Assembly (NCBI GenBank): GCA_021805985.1
Contig: JAJZDN010000046.1
Span: 1 to 33,656, forward strand
Reading direction: 5' to 3'
From: Planctomycetota bacterium
GTDB lineage: Bacteria > Planctomycetota > Phycisphaerae > WQYP01
DNA length: 33,656 nucleotides
Below are positions 1-9,315 of this stretch, piece after piece (position 1 is the first letter of the stretch; each line of letters begins with the position of its first letter). The translations under genes were made by a program, and so were the position numbers. The notes below the pieces were generated by a model that was not told the DNA's origin, ran no database searches, and saw only the letters and a program-made list of their open reading frames with translations.

Positions 1-352
1 CGGCGGAAGCAGGCTTACAATTTCGCGCCGCCGAGTTACCCGCACCCCTGCTGCGCCTGGCTCCGACAGGCCGCTCCGCAGGGGTGGTGGTAACGTCGGA
101 AATGGTATCAGGAGGCAGCGGAGGTAATCGGAGGACCAACGATTACCACGGATCAGAAAGTTTGGGGTCCTGATGATTTGTTCATTGTTCCTTGATATTT
201 GAGCGCAGCGCCATCTCGGTTGGCGACAGAGTGAGTCTCGTCGCTCCGGCGTTGACGCAGCTGGGAGTGTCAGGGTCGTAGCGTGACACTCGATAACGGA
301 AGCTATACGCGGCCCACTTCGCACGGCACCAATTGCGCCGGCGGCGTAACGG
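1..352. other. Gene-free region rich in nested inverted repeats (possible structured RNA)
   Basis: No convincing protein is encoded here. Successive inverted repeats are visible. CACCCCTG (43-50) pairs with CAGGGGTG (79-86) and encloses GCCTG (55-59)/CAGGC (67-71). ATCAGGA (107-113) pairs with TCCTGAT (168-174) and encloses GGTAATCG (123-130)/CGATTACC (140-147). GCGAC..GTCGC (223-244) and GAGTGTCA (265-272)/TGACACTC (284-291) follow. None has a T-run, so none is an ordinary intrinsic terminator. I looked for hallmarks of tmRNA, RNase P RNA, SRP RNA and tRNA and found none. It could be an unrecognised RNA gene, or the 3' region beyond rho with chance pairings. The sequence is cut at the left edge. 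Confidence 0.35.
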
Positions 353-1981
353 TTAATCCAGATTCATGGTCAGCAGGAATTCGCCGTTGGTTTTCTTCTT
401 TTCCAGGCGGTTCTTCAGCAGTTCCACGGCTTCAATGGCGTTCATGTCGGCCAGGACTTTCCGCAGGCGATAAACCAGTTCCAGTTCACGCTTATCCAGC
501 AGCAGTTCTTCCTTACGGGTACCGCTGGCTCCGATATTGATGGCAGGATAGGTGCGGCGTTCTACCAGGCGCCGGTCCAGATGCAATTCGCTGTTGCCGG
601 TGCCTTTAAATTCTTCAAAAATAACTTCGTCCATCTTGGAGCCGGTTTCTACCAGGGCGGTGCCAATGATGGTCAGTGAGCCGCCTTCTTCAATGTTGCG
701 GGCCGCACCGAAGAATCGCTTGGGCTTCTGCAAGGCGTTAGCGTCCACGCCGCCGGTAAGAATCTTGCCGGAGTGGGGGACTTCCGTATTGTAAGCCCGC
801 GCCAGACGGGTAATGGAATCCAGAAGAATCACTACGTCCCGACCATATTCTACAAGGCGTTTGGCTTTTTCAATGACCATTTCAGCCACGCTGACATGCC
901 GGCTGGCCGGTTCGTCAAACGTGGAGCTGACCACTTCGGCCTTGGTGGCGCGTTGCATTTCGGTCACTTCTTCCGGACGCTCGTCGATGAGCAGGATGAT
1001 CAGATACACTTCCGGATGATTGGTGGAAATAGCGTTGGCAATTTTCTGCAGCAGCACGGTTTTTCCGGTGCGCGGCGGTGCCACGATCAGCATGCGCTGA
1101 CCTTTGCCGATGGGGGTAACAATATCCACGATACGCATATTGATTTCTTCCGGAGTGGTCTCCAGAAAGAAGCGTTTGTTCGGATGCAGCGGGGTAAGAT
1201 CTTCAAAGTTCACCTTTTCGGTGAGCATGTTTGGATCTTCAAAATTAATGGCCTCCACACGTAAAAGTGCAAAGTACCGTTCTGATTCTTTGGGCGGGCG
1301 AATCTGGCCGGTGATAATATTTCCTGTCCGCAGGCCAAAGCGGCGAATCTGGGAGGGGGAAACGTAGATATCATCCGGACAGGGAATGTAGTTATATTCC
1401 GGGGAGCGCAGGAAGCCAAAGCCGTCCGGGAGAATTTCCAAAACGCCTTCGCCGACCATCAGGCCGTTATCTGTAATGCGCTTTTTAAGAACCTTAAAAA
1501 CCAATTCCTGTTTCTTCAGTCCGATGTATTCGTCAATTCCCTCTTTCTTGCAAATTTCGTGCAGATCATTGACTGTCATTTTCTGCAGGTCAATAAGGTG
1601 CAATTCGCTGCGTTTTACCTGTTCATATTTCTGATGGGTTTCATCATCGTAAACGTCACCGTCATCGTCACTAATCCCGCCGCCCATACCCACCATGGCC
1701 GAGCCGATCATAGTGGCACCATCCACCGATGGCGCTGGTTGTTGATTTCCATTAATATCCCCCTCCGGTTTGGCGGGTTCGGCCGCAGCAACGACTTCGC
1801 CGTTCTCTCTGGGGGCTTCGCCATTTTCCGCGGGGATCTCTGCGGTAGTTTCCGCAGGTAGATTATCCAGCAAGGGGCTTTGAGTTTCAGCAGCCTCGCG
1901 CTTTTGCTTCGGTTCTTCTTCCACAGCGACGGCTGCGGCGGCCGCAGCAGCGGCCTTCTTGCTCTTGGTTGTTCTTGCCAT
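353..1981 (-). CDS. rho: Transcription termination factor Rho
   Basis: Rho is the hexameric RNA-dependent ATPase that ends transcription by translocating along nascent RNA. The 542-aa product has an Ala/Glu/Pro-rich extension (about residues 10-110) ending in a Gly-Met and Asp-rich patch. A Rho N-terminal helical domain follows (about 130-170, [20 protein letters not shown]), then the RNA-binding cold-shock-like domain (about 176-245, [15 protein letters not shown]). The ATPase domain has Walker A APPRTGKT (301-308), then [24 protein letters not shown] and [14 protein letters not shown]-loop residues ([11 protein letters not shown]) are present, so the enzyme looks intact. E. coli Rho is about 419 aa; the extra length is the N-terminal extension. 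AAGGAG lies about 8 nt before the ATG. It is downstream of coaE with a 350-nt gap, so it may have its own promoter. Confidence 0.98.
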   Translation of the reverse strand: MARTTKSKKAAAAAAAAVAVEEEPKQKREAAETQSPLLDNLPAETTAEIPAENGEAPRENGEVVAAAEPAKPEGDINGNQQPAPSVDGATMIGSAMVGMGGGISDDDGDVYDDETHQKYEQVKRSELHLIDLQKMTVNDLHEICKKEGIDEYIGLKKQELVFKVLKKRITDNGLMVGEGVLEILPDGFGFLRSPEYNYIPCPDDIYVSPSQIRRFGLRTGNIITGQIRPPKESERYFALLRVEAINFEDPNMLTEKVNFEDLTPLHPNKRFFLETTPEEINMRIVDIVTPIGKGQRMLIVAPPRTGKTVLLQKIANAISTNHPEVYLIILLIDERPEEVTEMQRATKAEVVSSTFDEPASRHVSVAEMVIEKAKRLVEYGRDVVILLDSITRLARAYNTEVPHSGKILTGGVDANALQKPKRFFGAARNIEEGGSLTIIGTALVETGSKMDEVIFEEFKGTGNSELHLDRRLVERRTYPAINIGASGTRKEELLLDKRELELVYRLRKVLADMNAIEAVELLKNRLEKKKTNGEFLLTMNLD

Positions 1982-2331
1982 AATTATTCTCCTTGGTAAA
2001 TTTTATGGTATGTTTTCCGCGGGTTATTTAGCCCATCAGGGGGTGAGGTTCGAGTTACCATTAATCCTTGATGGAACATGCCGCACTGAGTCGTTACGAT
2101 AAAGCCGAAATTACGTTTAACGGTCCGGCTGACACCGTTGTATCCCAAGTTACTTAGGGGTGTTCGGGTTCGTGCTGAGGGAATAACCCAAACCGGGTGC
2201 TGTACCTTTAATTATCTTATCGGCCATATTCAAAGAAAACTAAAGAAATGGCCGCTCTTTTCCTCCACCCTGGCTGCACCGTCTGGCGATAAGCTGCATC
2301 CCGATAAGGTGCTGCTAACGAACACTATCCT
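1982..2331. other. coaE-rho intergenic region / probable rho leader
   Basis: This 350-nt stretch has no credible gene. Because both neighbours are on the minus strand it should contain the rho 5' leader. The rho ribosome-binding site (AAGGAG) is at its left end. One hairpin is visible, CGGCCAT (2221-2227) with ATGGCCG (2248-2254), with a 20-nt A-rich loop. On the plus strand it is followed by a pyrimidine-rich stretch, but nothing terminates transcription clearly on the minus strand. No riboswitch class was recognised. Rho leaders in other bacteria often mediate autoregulation; whether this one does cannot be told from sequence. Confidence 0.4.
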
Positions 2332-2988
2332 TTATAAAATCCGCCCAAATCTCGCTAAAACCGTGGTAAGAACTTCGCGGACTTGACTACATAGCAACGC
2401 CGGTTCCCCGTCGTTGGAAAGAATATGATCCGCGATTTCTCGCTTTTTGTCCAGTGGTGCCTGAAAATTTTCTCGTCGGGCCAACTCGGCGGCATCCCAG
2501 CCTCGGCTTTCCATCACGCGTTTCCGGCGAGTTCCCACGGGGGCATCCAAAAATATTATAGCATCGCACTGCCGGTATAATCCACTTTCCACTAACAATG
2601 GTGAATCCAGCACCACTGCAAGTGCCGTAGAAGTATTGCGCACAGACTCCATAATTTCCTGCCGCAGTTGCTCCACGCGGGGATGTACCAGTGAGTTAAG
2701 TCGGTTAATACCTTCAGAATTGCGGAAAACAAGGCCGCCTAGTTTTCGACGGTCAATTTTACCGGCCGTCGAGATAATTTCCTGGCCGTACCATTTTATC
2801 AGTTCGGATCGTATGGCCGGTTCATCTATTGCCTGATGCGCCAAGCGGTCGCTATCAATAACCACACATCCCAATTTTTGCAGTTCCTGCGCTACCAAGC
2901 TTTTGCCGGCACCGATGCCCCCAACGATGCCGATAATCGGTTTGGGATAATTCGCGTGAGCACGCCGGCCGTCGGATGTTTCTACCAT
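2332..2988 (-). CDS. coaE: Dephospho-CoA kinase
   Basis: CoaE phosphorylates the 3'-hydroxyl of dephospho-CoA, the last step of coenzyme A synthesis. The 218-aa product carries the P-loop GGIGAGKS (about residues 23-30), the family's DSDRLAHQ segment, and the HPRVEQL and LDSPLLVESGLY motifs. Length is normal for the family. I prefer the ATG at 2988 because GGAAGG lies 5 nt upstream. A GTG at 3006 in the same frame would add six residues and overlap the smc stop as GTGA, and cannot be excluded. The tight junction with smc implies one transcript. Confidence 0.95.
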   Translation of the reverse strand: MVETSDGRRAHANYPKPIIGIVGGIGAGKSLVAQELQKLGCVVIDSDRLAHQAIDEPAIRSELIKWYGQEIISTAGKIDRRKLGGLVFRNSEGINRLNSLVHPRVEQLRQEIMESVRNTSTALAVVLDSPLLVESGLYRQCDAIIFLDAPVGTRRKRVMESRGWDAAELARRENFQAPLDKKREIADHILSNDGEPALLCSQVREVLTTVLARFGRIL

Positions 2989-3002
2989 GTCCACCTTCCG
3001 TG

Positions 3003-6000
3003 TCACGCCGCTTCCGAAGCGCCTGTCGCTACCGGTTCTGCGGCGGGGCGGTCGGCCTGAGTCTTACCATCAAACCGAACCGCCACGCGTTTGCTTACGC
3101 CTTGCTCTTGCATGGTAATTCCATAGAGTAAATTGGCAATCGCCATCATTCGCTTGTTGTGCGTAATGACAATGAATTGACTGTGGGTCAGGAATTCCTG
3201 AATGATCGCTGCGAATCGCCCGGTATTAGCTTCATCCAGCGGGGCATCCACTTCATCGAGCACGCAAAAGGGCGACGGCTTGCTTTTAAACACGGCCAGC
3301 ACCAAGGCAATGGCCGTCATGGCCTTTTCACCACCGGAAAGCAGGGAAATGGACTGCAATTCTTTTCCGGGCGGCCGTGCCAGAATATCAATACCCGATT
3401 CCAGTACATCTTCCGGGGTTTCAAGAACAATATCCGCTTTTCCGCCGCCAAAGAGCTTGCGGAAAATTTCATGGAATTCCTTGCGGACGGCTTCAAACGT
3501 GTCAATAAAGCGCTGCCGGGAATCTTCATTGATTTTTTCAATCAGTTCCTCGAGTTGTTTTTTAGCGTCCAGAATGTCGGCAATTTGCGCGGACAGAAAT
3601 TCCTGTCGCTTTTCCAACTCCGCCAATTCGTTGACCGCGTCGAGATTCACATTCCCCAACCGGGCCATCCGGCCTTTGAGATCCGCAATTTCAGCGGTAA
3701 TGACCTCCCAGTTGGCCTCGGCCGGGGCTTCGTAGCCGTGGTGAGCTTCTACCAGGTTTACCTGCAATTCTTCGCCCGCGCGTTCTACCAGTGTTTCCAG
3801 TCGAACGCTGACTTCATTTTCTGCCAATGATAATTCATGTTCCTGTCGCCCAAGCTCATCGGCGCTGCGCGTTACTTCTGCCACGGAATTATTGGTCTGG
3901 GCGGCGGATTGCCGGATCGCCGCCAGCCGGGTACTGTTTTCCGAGACATGATTTCTTGCCTTAATGCAGTTTTGTTCAAGGTTGGCCGCGGTTGCGGCAG
4001 CTCGCTGTCCGGTTTCCTCCGATTCCTTTATCCGCCGGTCCAGCGCAGAAATTTCCTCACTGATATTCTGGGCCTGCCGCAGAGTTTCCTGATGATTCTG
4101 CCGGGCGGCTAAGAGTTCCCGCACCTGCGATGCCCGCTGTTCCTGCGTTTGCCCGACTGTGACACGCAAGGTAGTTGCCTGCTCGGCCACCCGCGCCAAT
4201 TCCTGCCGGTTACGCAGCACTTGCTGATCCAATTCCTTCACCAGTTTTTCAGCCGCCAGCGACTTGGCATCTAATTCCGCCGCCCGGGCGGTTAATACGG
4301 TGTGTTGCTGCGAACACTCGGCGGACTGCCGCGCGATTCCCGCGGCCTCCGCCTCTAAAATTGGAATTTCACCTTTCGTCCGATCAGCAACCTGTTGATT
4401 CTGTTGCCATGCCGCATTGGCCTGGGCGTGGCGCGTTTCAAGCGACAACAACTGATCCCGCAGATTCTGCTGATCTGCCGCCAGTGCTTTGCCGTTCTGA
4501 TCACATTGTCCGCTTTGTTCCGCCAGCGTATTAATTTCCCCGTCAAGGAGCCGCAAATCTTCCGCCAGGCGATTCAACTCACCGCGTCGGGTAATGGCAC
4601 CAACTTTGCGGGATAGATCCCCGAGTTGAATCAGCCCGTCGCTTTGCACAACTTCGCCCCGGCGCGTGACGAAGCGATAACTGCGTGCCCCGGCTGAGCG
4701 CAAACTCACAGCGTCCGCCAGAGTATCAACCAGAATCGTCCTTCCCAGCAGATGCAACGCCGCTGTTCTGTACTCCGGTGCATAACGTACCAGATCAATT
4801 AAACGCACAGCGGTGCAATTCTCTGGAATTTGCCAATTCCCGTCTTCCCGGTAACCTGGCAACGAATCCAGACAGATCGCTGTGATGCGACCGGGTTGTT
4901 TACTCCAGACGTCGCTATCAGAAAGCAAATCGGAATTCTTTTCAATAACCAGGGCGTTCTGGAGTTCTCCAAGCGCCGCTTCCACGACCGGTGCAATTTC
5001 CAGATCAGCTTCAAATAATTCGCCTACCATGGCTTTGACGCAGGCGAATCCTTTACCGGCGTCCCGCGCTTTGAGCACGTCCCGTACCGCATCGGATACG
5101 CCTTCGCGACGACGTTGCAAATCCTCCAAAACAGCCTGTCGACTTTGCAGGCCGCTGCGGGCTTCGCGTTTTTTTCCCAGCTGGTTCAGCAGGTCCGACA
5201 ATTTTTGATTATTGGCCTGCTGGTGCCCGCGGACGGTCTCCATGTGTGATCTGAGAGTCTGAATCTGCGTGGTCAGTTCCTGTCTTTGCTGCTGCAGCCC
5301 CTGGGCCTGCTGCGCCAGCTCGTCGACGCGCGATGTAAGCTGGCTTTTTTGTCCGGCAATTCGTTCTGCCTGTTTGCCCAAATTCTCCAAGCGTATCTGC
5401 AGGGCGTTGACCTGACTTTGCACACGGGCCGATTCTCTAAGCAATTCAACAGCGCCAGATTTTTCCGCTTCAAGTTTATGATTTAGCTCCGCGGTTTCCC
5501 GGGCGGCGGTCTGCTGAATATTCTGGGCTTGCGCCAATTCCCGCTGGCGATCTTCCAGTAATTGTTCTATTTTTGTGACATCGCCTTGACGCTGTTGAAT
5601 TAAAGCGGCTAGTTCTTCCTGCCGCTGTTGCATTTCCTGGCCCCGCCGGGTCATGGATTGCTGTTGCTGGGCCAACTCCCGGCCCTGTTGCTGCGCAAAT
5701 TGGGACTGCTGTACAGCCGTTTGTCGCTGACTTTCCAGTGAGGATAATTCCCGCTCCGCTTCCCGCACCGCCTGCTGCAAGGCGTCAATTTCCAACTGCA
5801 TATCCTGTTGCCGCTGGCGGAATTCCTCGATCTGGCGTTTTTTTGCAGCCAGCGCATCGGTCACGTCGCTTCTCTGGCTGCTGACTTCCGAAAGCCGGCG
5901 ATGCAGTTGGTCATATTCATGCAGGCTATGCATACGTCGCAGTTCATCGACGCGCGTATTATATTCCTGATAACTCTTGGCTCTTCCCGCCTGGACTTTC

Positions 6001-6614
6001 ACACTGCGCAGTTGCCGTTCCACTTCCTGGAGCACCAGTTGGGTTTGCGCCAGATTCTGATCCGTGCGTTCGAGGCGGCGCAGCGTTTCTTTCTTACGCG
6101 CTTTGAAGCGCGATATCCCGGCCGCCTCTTCAAATATTTCACGACGGTCAATATTATTGGATTCCAGCAGGACGGAAATTTTCCCCTGCTCAATTAATGA
6201 ATACGCATCAACGCCAATGCCGGTATCCAGAAACATCTCCCGGATATCTTTCAGGCGAACCGTGCGGTTATTGACCAGATATTCCGAAGTGGCGTCCCGA
6301 TAAAGACGACGGGTAATTTTTACTTCAGGGTCTTCCACGGGCAATCGCCGGTCTTCATTACTGAACAACAGCGAAACCTCCGCCATGCCCATGGGTTTAC
6401 GCGTGGATGAACCGTTAAAAATGACATCCAGCATGGCTTCGCCGCGGAGACTTTTCGCGGACATTTCCCCCAGCACCCATTTAACGGCATCCATGACATT
6501 GGACTTGCCGCACCCATTTGGACCGACAATTCCGGTTATGCCGTCATCAAATTTCAGGACGGTGGTATCGGCAAATGATTTAAACCCTGATAGTTCCAGC
6601 GAAAGCAGTTTCAT
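3003..6614 (-). CDS. smc: Chromosome segregation protein SMC
   Basis: SMC is the long coiled-coil ATPase of the bacterial condensin, which loads on DNA and organises and segregates chromosomes with ScpA/ScpB. The 1203-aa protein begins MKLLSLELSGFKSFAD and has Walker A GPNGCGKS (31-38). Two very long Gln/Glu/Arg-rich coiled coils flank a hinge domain in the middle (around GVSDAVRDVLKARDAGKGF). The C-terminal head has the signature LLSGGEKAMTAIAL and Walker B VLDEVDAPLDEAN. The first in-frame start is at 6656, but the ATG at 6614 fits the family's N-terminus and has GGAGG about 10 nt upstream. A short Ala/Pro-rich tail follows the head domain. It is first in a smc-coaE(-rho) cluster; no scp genes are in the window. 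Confidence 0.98.
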   Translation of the reverse strand: MKLLSLELSGFKSFADTTVLKFDDGITGIVGPNGCGKSNVMDAVKWVLGEMSAKSLRGEAMLDVIFNGSSTRKPMGMAEVSLLFSNEDRRLPVEDPEVKITRRLYRDATSEYLVNNRTVRLKDIREMFLDTGIGVDAYSLIEQGKISVLLESNNIDRREIFEEAAGISRFKARKKETLRRLERTDQNLAQTQLVLQEVERQLRSVKVQAGRAKSYQEYNTRVDELRRMHSLHEYDQLHRRLSEVSSQRSDVTDALAAKKRQIEEFRQRQQDMQLEIDALQQAVREAERELSSLESQRQTAVQQSQFAQQQGRELAQQQQSMTRRGQEMQQRQEELAALIQQRQGDVTKIEQLLEDRQRELAQAQNIQQTAARETAELNHKLEAEKSGAVELLRESARVQSQVNALQIRLENLGKQAERIAGQKSQLTSRVDELAQQAQGLQQQRQELTTQIQTLRSHMETVRGHQQANNQKLSDLLNQLGKKREARSGLQSRQAVLEDLQRRREGVSDAVRDVLKARDAGKGFACVKAMVGELFEADLEIAPVVEAALGELQNALVIEKNSDLLSDSDVWSKQPGRITAICLDSLPGYREDGNWQIPENCTAVRLIDLVRYAPEYRTAALHLLGRTILVDTLADAVSLRSAGARSYRFVTRRGEVVQSDGLIQLGDLSRKVGAITRRGELNRLAEDLRLLDGEINTLAEQSGQCDQNGKALAADQQNLRDQLLSLETRHAQANAAWQQNQQVADRTKGEIPILEAEAAGIARQSAECSQQHTVLTARAAELDAKSLAAEKLVKELDQQVLRNRQELARVAEQATTLRVTVGQTQEQRASQVRELLAARQNHQETLRQAQNISEEISALDRRIKESEETGQRAAATAANLEQNCIKARNHVSENSTRLAAIRQSAAQTNNSVAEVTRSADELGRQEHELSLAENEVSVRLETLVERAGEELQVNLVEAHHGYEAPAEANWEVITAEIADLKGRMARLGNVNLDAVNELAELEKRQEFLSAQIADILDAKKQLEELIEKINEDSRQRFIDTFEAVRKEFHEIFRKLFGGGKADIVLETPEDVLESGIDILARPPGKELQSISLLSGGEKAMTAIALVLAVFKSKPSPFCVLDEVDAPLDEANTGRFAAIIQEFLTHSQFIVITHNKRMMAIANLLYGITMQEQGVSKRVAVRFDGKTQADRPAAEPVATGASEAA

Positions 6615-7019
6615 GGCAGCCGGACCTCCGTGTCTTGCAAACGCACGTTCCTGCATGGTTGGCGTGTAATACGCCGTTGCACACCAGCAGTAGTGTCATC
6701 AATTCAACAGTATACCGTATATGGCGAATTGGCAAAATGGCTGATGCGATTCCACAGCTTTGGGCGTGGCAATATCTCCGGGCAAGCGGCGAAATCGCCG
6801 GCATCAATGCTGGCGGCAGGAGAACCGTTCCTCGTGGGTACTTACACTCCAGTGGCCTGCCCGGATTTGTTGCCACGCCCACAGCTTTCCGGGCGATCAC
6901 CAGCCCTTGCCGGTATACGCGATTCGGCCGTTGTGGTTTTAATGTAACGGCATCATGCACGCGGTGCAGCATCAATATTTTTTGCCCGTCGCCGGTATGC
7001 TGGCCTAAAGGCGCCTAGC
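6615..7019. other. Divergent intergenic region between smc and the PEGA lipoprotein gene
   Basis: This 405-nt stretch separates smc (minus) from the lipoprotein gene (plus) and must carry both promoters. Apart from the inverted-repeat element at 6754-6888 I see no gene, no convincing paired -35/-10 boxes, and no tRNA or riboswitch signature. If the element is an insertion, the ancestral intergenic region was about 280 nt. Confidence 0.4.
6754..6888. mobile_element. MITE-like 119-bp element with terminal inverted repeats and 8-bp target duplication
   Basis: The segment 6762-6880 starts GGGCGTGGCAA (6762-6772) and ends TTGCCACGCCC (6870-6880), a perfect 11-bp inverted repeat. The match continues inwards: after about five mostly mismatched positions, CCGGGCA (6778-6784) pairs with TGCCCGG (6858-6864), giving about 22 of 26 identical positions at the two ends. 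The element is flanked on both sides by the perfect direct repeat ACAGCTTT (6754-6761 and 6881-6888), as expected of a target-site duplication. It has no coding capacity and contains smaller inner palindromes (GGCGA/TCGCC near 6790). This is the architecture of a non-autonomous transposable element. No transposase is in the window, and I cannot assign the IS family. An alternative is a long stem-loop RNA. Confidence 0.6.
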
Positions 7020-7517
7020 GTGGTTACAATTTACTTTATGATGCTGGAAAAAAATCAGTGTGTCGGACGTTTTGGTTCCTGGCTTGGCGGGGCGTTGCTG
7101 TGCACCTTGCTGCTTACGGTGGGAGGATGCGTGGAGCGTTCGGTTACGCTGGTAAGCGATCCGCCGGGAAGCTTGGTCTATTTAAATGATGTTGAACAGG
7201 GTACCACGCCCTGTACCGTGCCGTTTAAATGGTACGGAGATTACAGTGTGCGGCTGCGAAAAAAAGTAAATGTCGGCACGCCATTAAAGCCTAAAAATGA
7301 ATATTACTATCTGCACACGCATAAAACCATGCCGCGGCCATGGTACCAATGGTATGGCGTCGACCTTTTTGCCAGTATTCTTCCCATTGAATTTAAGGAT
7401 CATCAGATTTGGGCATTTATCGTGCCCAAAGTGCCGGCATTGACAACCCCGGAATTAATTAAGAAAGCCAACGAGTTGAAAGCCAAACTTCCGCCGCCAA
7501 AACCGGCCGGCCCCTGA
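7020..7517 (+). CDS. PEGA-domain lipoprotein
   Basis: This is a short predicted lipoprotein of 165 aa if the GTG at 7020 is used. In-frame ATGs at 7038 and 7041 are equally plausible, and none has a strong ribosome-binding site. A hydrophobic segment (LLCTLLLTVGGC) ends in a lipobox-like VGGC with the lipidated Cys at about residue 37. The next segment (RSVTLVSDPPGSLVYLNDV, then GTTPCTVPF and YGDYSVRLRK) is a PEGA repeat, a surface beta domain in which a small strand-turn carries the P-G-A/S signature. The C-terminus is Pro/Lys-rich (KAKLPPPKPAGP). Such single-PEGA lipoproteins are common in planctomycetes and have no assigned role. The next gene starts 28 nt downstream, suggesting one transcript. 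Confidence 0.8.
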   Translation: MVTIYFMMLEKNQCVGRFGSWLGGALLCTLLLTVGGCVERSVTLVSDPPGSLVYLNDVEQGTTPCTVPFKWYGDYSVRLRKKVNVGTPLKPKNEYYYLHTHKTMPRPWYQWYGVDLFASILPIEFKDHQIWAFIVPKVPALTTPELIKKANELKAKLPPPKPAGP

Positions 7518-7545
7518 TTTTTCTTCGGCTAAATGGAGTAACACG

Positions 7546-9315
7546 ATGAGATGCTATTTATTTATTGTTGCGGCAATATGTTCGGCAGTCGGCTCCATAA
7601 GTTTGGCAATTCCGCCGTTGCATGCGGTTGCGCCCACGGCCTTCCCGGCACCCCTGGCGGACCGAATTCCATCGAATGCGCAGGTTTATGTTGGATGGGC
7701 GGGACCGGTGGCCAAATGGCCGGGCTACAAAACATCCAATCTCCGCATGGTCGTTTCCCATACGCAGATCGCTGATTTTATCCAAGGCAATCTGCCGATG
7801 TTGCTCCATCGCTTCAATGCATTGCCCGCGGCACGCAACTCCCAGTTGCACATTTCGGAATTCAAAAAAGCATTCGCCATCGGCTCATTGTTAATGACGC
7901 ATCCCTTTGCCTTCTATTTTCGGCCTATCAGCACGGGTATACGCAATGTGGTTCCGGTGCCACAGGTGGTGCTGGTTATGAATGCCGGAAAATATCCGGC
8001 GGCCGTGCTGGCAATATTCAAAAAGCTGCCCTGGGAGCTTTATCCTACCGGTCCGCGCATTAGCGTGGGGGCTGTTGGTTCCATGGTCTACGCCGGCATC
8101 CATATCACGCCGGACGTGCGAAACGCATTGGCCCACCAGGGCAAGACACTGGCGACGGCAGCGGGCTTTTGCAGCACCATGCGCTTTATGCCGGCCCATC
8201 CCGTATCCGCGGAATTTGCTGATTTAACGCGTCTGCGTGCCTATGCCAACACCCTTTTAGATCAGGCCCTGCAACATGCCGCACCGCGCGGCTCGCCGGA
8301 AGTCAAACAACAGCGCATCATTCTTAATAGCGCTAAGATTATTCTTAACGGCCGCTCATTTCATAACGCGGTCGCCTTCGCATCGGCTGACGGTTTTGTT
8401 GGTAAACAGTGGCTGGACGCCTCATTTTTACCCATGCGCCATGCGGCACCAAAACCCGCGCCCGGTGCAGCGGATATGCTGGCTCGGGCACCCGAAGATT
8501 CACCCACCGTTGCCGTTACACATTTTGACGTGGGAGCATTTGTCCGCACGTTCAAAACCTACCTGGAAGCTACCGGTCCTACGGTGCACCGCAAAGTGCA
8601 AAAGGCCTTAACGATGGTTAACGGCATCACCGGGGTTGATATCGAAAAGGATTTGATCAACGCATGGGGCCCCTATTGGTTGACTTACCAAAGCCCGGCC
8701 ATGCCCAAGAGCAGTTCTCTCGGGCAGGTGCTGATCAATAAGCCTACCCATCCCGAGCGTCTTTCCCGGGCATTGCAGATATTAACTCCCATGGCGTTGC
8801 TGGCGGTCAATGCCGCAATGCGGCAGCGCGGATACAGCGGCAAGCCAGCCCAATTTAGAATCCTCCATTCGCATGGCACCATTATTTATTACATCAAAGC
8901 CGGCACCGTTATGCCCGCTTGGGCGATCTCCCACGGATATTTTTATTGTTCTGCCTTCCCCCGGCCCATTGAAGTAGCGCTGGCCCGTAAGGCTGACGCA
9001 CCGTCAATTCTTGATAACAAAAAGTTCATAGCGCTGCAAAAACAGCTCGGCTGCATGCGCAATTACACCAACGTCGCGTTTGTTGACCAGCCACGATTGT
9101 TGCCGAACGCCTATGCGACACTCACCACCGTGGCGGCAACCTATTCAGTGCTGCTGGGGCTGCACTTCAATCCGCCGATAAGTTCTTTGATTCCCCGGCT
9201 TTCCGATTTACAGAAAGCCACCACCACGTCTGGATCGGTCACCTGGACAGATCAATCCGGTTGGCACAGCCGAAGTATTTCGGGTTATCCCGGCAGCAGC
9301 TTGTTGGTGCCGTGA
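7546..9315 (+). CDS. Secreted protein of unknown function
   Basis: The 589-aa product has an N-terminal signal-like segment (LFIVAAICSAVGSISLAIPP) and no further obvious membrane span, so it is probably exported. The mature start, with LADRIPSNAQVYVGWAG, resembles the opening of large planctomycete proteins of the DUF3352 type, in which a 'P-A-D-A/T-x-x-Y-V' segment begins a repeated alpha/beta fold. This likeness is from memory and weak. No catalytic motif, metal site or repeat was recognised. The sequence is rich in Ala, Pro and His, with few Cys. GGAG precedes the ATG by about 8 nt. It follows the PEGA lipoprotein gene closely, so the two may act together at the envelope. I cannot name a function. 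Confidence 0.75.
   Translation: MRCYLFIVAAICSAVGSISLAIPPLHAVAPTAFPAPLADRIPSNAQVYVGWAGPVAKWPGYKTSNLRMVVSHTQIADFIQGNLPMLLHRFNALPAARNSQLHISEFKKAFAIGSLLMTHPFAFYFRPISTGIRNVVPVPQVVLVMNAGKYPAAVLAIFKKLPWELYPTGPRISVGAVGSMVYAGIHITPDVRNALAHQGKTLATAAGFCSTMRFMPAHPVSAEFADLTRLRAYANTLLDQALQHAAPRGSPEVKQQRIILNSAKIILNGRSFHNAVAFASADGFVGKQWLDASFLPMRHAAPKPAPGAADMLARAPEDSPTVAVTHFDVGAFVRTFKTYLEATGPTVHRKVQKALTMVNGITGVDIEKDLINAWGPYWLTYQSPAMPKSSSLGQVLINKPTHPERLSRALQILTPMALLAVNAAMRQRGYSGKPAQFRILHSHGTIIYYIKAGTVMPAWAISHGYFYCSAFPRPIEVALARKADAPSILDNKKFIALQKQLGCMRNYTNVAFVDQPRLLPNAYATLTTVAATYSVLLGLHFNPPISSLIPRLSDLQKATTTSGSVTWTDQSGWHSRSISGYPGSSLLVP

Noticed and set aside
1-93. Plus-strand frame entering from the left edge (ends ...AAPQGWW)
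   Set aside because: It is only 30 codons, lies within strong inverted repeats and has no recognisable family.
1-324. Open minus-strand frame running to the left edge
   Set aside because: It is stop-free for about 108 codons, but the translation is Arg/Pro/Leu/Ser-rich with no hydrophobic core or known motif, and there is no ribosome-binding site. Chance openness in GC-rich DNA fits better.
2221-2262. Plus-strand terminator (CGGCCAT/ATGGCCG followed by CTCTTTTCC)
   Set aside because: There is no plus-strand gene upstream, the loop is 20 nt and the T-run is interrupted.
3159-3830. Long plus-strand frame opposite smc
   Set aside because: It is an antisense shadow of the smc C-terminal half, with no initiation signals. 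smc is unambiguous.
6762-6880. 5S, SRP or 6S RNA as an explanation for the 120-nt stem
   Set aside because: The conserved sequences of these RNAs are absent. The 8-bp flanking duplication favours a transposable element.
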